Positions 4,659-5,568 of a DNA stretch of 5,568 bases are shown here, in pieces (within the stretch, counting starts at the first letter, position 1; every line of letters begins with the position of its first letter). The position numbers and the translations under genes are program-made. This DNA is from an uncultured Rhodospirillales bacterium. Its GTDB lineage: Bacteria > Pseudomonadota > Alphaproteobacteria > Rhodospirillales > 2-02-FULL-58-16. The stretch is taken from assembly GCA_913053795.1 (NCBI GenBank), contig CAJXGZ010000165.1:1-5568 (forward strand), read 5' to 3'. The notes below the pieces were generated by a model, which saw nothing but the letters and a program-made list of their open reading frames with translations, was not told the DNA's origin and made no database searches.

Positions 4659-5419
4659 GCGGCGAAATCAAACTTTCAGCGGTGATTTCCATCCGTAACG
4701 AGGAAAAGCAACTGGCCGACTGCTTGGAGCGCCTGACCTTCGCCGATGAGATCGTGGTGCTGCTGGACAAGTGCGGCGACGGTTCCGAGGATATCGCCCG
4801 CAAATTCACCGGCCGCGTTTTCAAGGGCGCCTGGGACACCGAAGGGAGGCGCCGCAACGCCGGCATCGAAGCCTGCCAAGGCGAGTGGATTTTCGAAATC
4901 GACGCCGACGAGCGGGTCCCCGAGGCGCTGGCCGGGGAAATCCGCGGCGTCGTCGAAACCAGCCCTTACGACTGGCATGAAATCCTGGTGGACAACTATA
5001 TCGGCGGAAAGTTGATCCGCTGGGGCTGGGGGTGCTCCTTCGGCAAGGCCGCCTATCCGGGACTGTTCCGCAAAGGCGTCAAGGTTTGGGGCGGCCAGCG
5101 GGTCCACCCCCGGCTGCAATGGTCGGGACGCAAGGGTCCGATGCTTAAGAACCGTCTGGACCACCTTGTGGACCGCGGCGTCTCGGACATGCTCAAGCGC
5201 CTGGACAGTTATTCCTCGGCGCGGGCCAAGGACTTGCGGGACATGGGCGAAATCGGATCGCTCGCCAACAACGTCAGGCGGGTGTTCTCGCGCTTTTTCA
5301 AATGCTACGTCATGCGAAAAGGGTACCGCGAAGGCGCCTACGGCTTCCTGATCGCCTTGTTCGCCGGACTCTACCCCCTGTTGTCCCACCTCAAGGCCAA
5401 GGTGAAGGAGGAGGAATAG
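4655..5419 (+). CDS. Glycosyltransferase family 2, WaaE/KdtX-like LPS core transferase
   Basis: A 254-residue GT-A fold family 2 enzyme. The N-terminus is LSAVISIRNEEKQLADCLERL (7-27), followed by ADEIVVLLDKCGDGSEDIA (30-48), the nucleotide-sugar-binding strand with D38. EGRRRNAG (63-70) is the usual stretch before the DxD motif. EIDADERVPEAL (81-92) contains the metal-binding D83-A84-D85, characteristic of the WaaE/KdtX subgroup that adds a hexose to the LPS inner core. GGQRVHPRL (146-154) matches the G-x-x-V-H element. A hydrophobic segment at about 229-245 near the C-terminus suggests membrane association. The frame stays open upstream to 4469, but the ATG at 4655 is chosen because it overlaps the previous stop, has AGGAAG at 4641-4646, and places the GT2 fold at residue 7. 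It ends TAG at 5417-5419, sharing G5419 with the next start. Substrates are not determinable from sequence. Confidence 0.88.
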   Translation: MSGEIKLSAVISIRNEEKQLADCLERLTFADEIVVLLDKCGDGSEDIARKFTGRVFKGAWDTEGRRRNAGIEACQGEWIFEIDADERVPEALAGEIRGVVETSPYDWHEILVDNYIGGKLIRWGWGCSFGKAAYPGLFRKGVKVWGGQRVHPRLQWSGRKGPMLKNRLDHLVDRGVSDMLKRLDSYSSARAKDLRDMGEIGSLANNVRRVFSRFFKCYVMRKGYREGAYGFLIALFAGLYPLLSHLKAKVKEEE

Positions 5420-5568
5420 TGCGTATTGTTCTGGCCGACGATGGAATCACCTTTGACGGCAAGACTCTGGAAAGCATGCCTTTGGGCGGCGTTGAATCCT
5501 CGGTGACGTTCCTTTTCGAGGAGTTGGCGCGGCGCGGACACCACGTCACTGTATGCAACAAATGCGAC
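5419..5568 (+). CDS. GT4-like glycosyltransferase, N-terminal part (runs off the window)
   Basis: A GTG at 5419 shares its G with the GT2 stop (TAGTG) and has AGGAGG at 5406-5411, 7 nt upstream. The frame stays open for all 50 codons to the window edge. The translation starts MRIVLADDGITFDGKT, then P21-L22-G23-G24-V25-E26-S27-S28, a helix, and ELARRGHHVTVCNKC. An initial beta strand, a G-G-x-E/S loop, a helix, then R-G-H-x-V-T-V is the standard N-terminus of GT-B family 4 (glycosyl transferases group 1), where the glycine loop lies near the acceptor site. It is third in the envelope-glycan operon. The donor-binding half lies outside the window, so substrate and intactness cannot be judged. 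Confidence 0.75.
   Translation, partial: MRIVLADDGITFDGKTLESMPLGGVESSVTFLFEELARRGHHVTVCNKCD

Noticed and set aside
1..5568. CRISPR array, tRNA/rRNA genes, insertion sequence or attachment site
   Set aside because: No regularly spaced direct repeats, cloverleaf, transposase motifs or flanking target duplications were found. The repeats present are clustered palindromes only.

Overview
The window looks like chromosomal DNA of a GC-rich, Gram-negative alphaproteobacterium, probably Rhodospirillales-like. This rests on an NnrU-family membrane protein, a sodium-type (PomA/PomB-like) flagellar stator pair, a LuxI-family remnant, LPS/envelope glycosyltransferases, and a palindromic repeat resembling one dispersed in alphaproteobacterial genomes. 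The taxonomic call is inference from gene families and composition, not from a marker gene.

Layout. (1) 1-657: the probable tail of an upstream gene, then a complete NnrU-family integral membrane protein on +. (2) 658-909: no gene, but four or five consecutive hairpin-forming palindromes. The last is an intrinsic-terminator-like hairpin that reads correctly only on the minus strand. (3) 903-1818, +: a LuxI-family acyl-homoserine-lactone synthase that has lost its N-terminal third, then two tiny overlapping genes of 63 and 69 codons. The two small proteins align with each other without gaps over about 30 residues, so they look like a tandem paralogous pair. I recognise no family for them. (4) 1834-3419, -: motA-motB, a two-gene stator operon converging on the small genes with a gap of only 15 bp. 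(5) 3420-3627: an AT-rich divergent intergenic region with a perfect 15-bp palindrome. (6) 3628 to the right edge, +: a tightly packed envelope-glycan operon of a GT9 (heptosyltransferase-like) gene, an 18-codon mini-ORF, a GT2 (WaaE/KdtX-like) gene and the first 50 codons of a GT4-like gene. Stop and start codons overlap at every junction.

How they work together. MotA and MotB would form the torque-generating stator in the inner membrane. The GT9-GT2-GT4 genes would act in sequence in the cytoplasm on an LPS core or another surface saccharide. The luxI remnant lacks most of the catalytic N-terminal region and is probably not a working signal synthase, although its downstream small genes keep good ribosome-binding sites and coupled starts.

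Most unusual points: the paired small paralogues behind a decapitated luxI; the mini-ORF at 4602-4658, which is a partial copy of the start of the following GT2 gene; the orphan minus-strand terminator; and the palindrome cluster.
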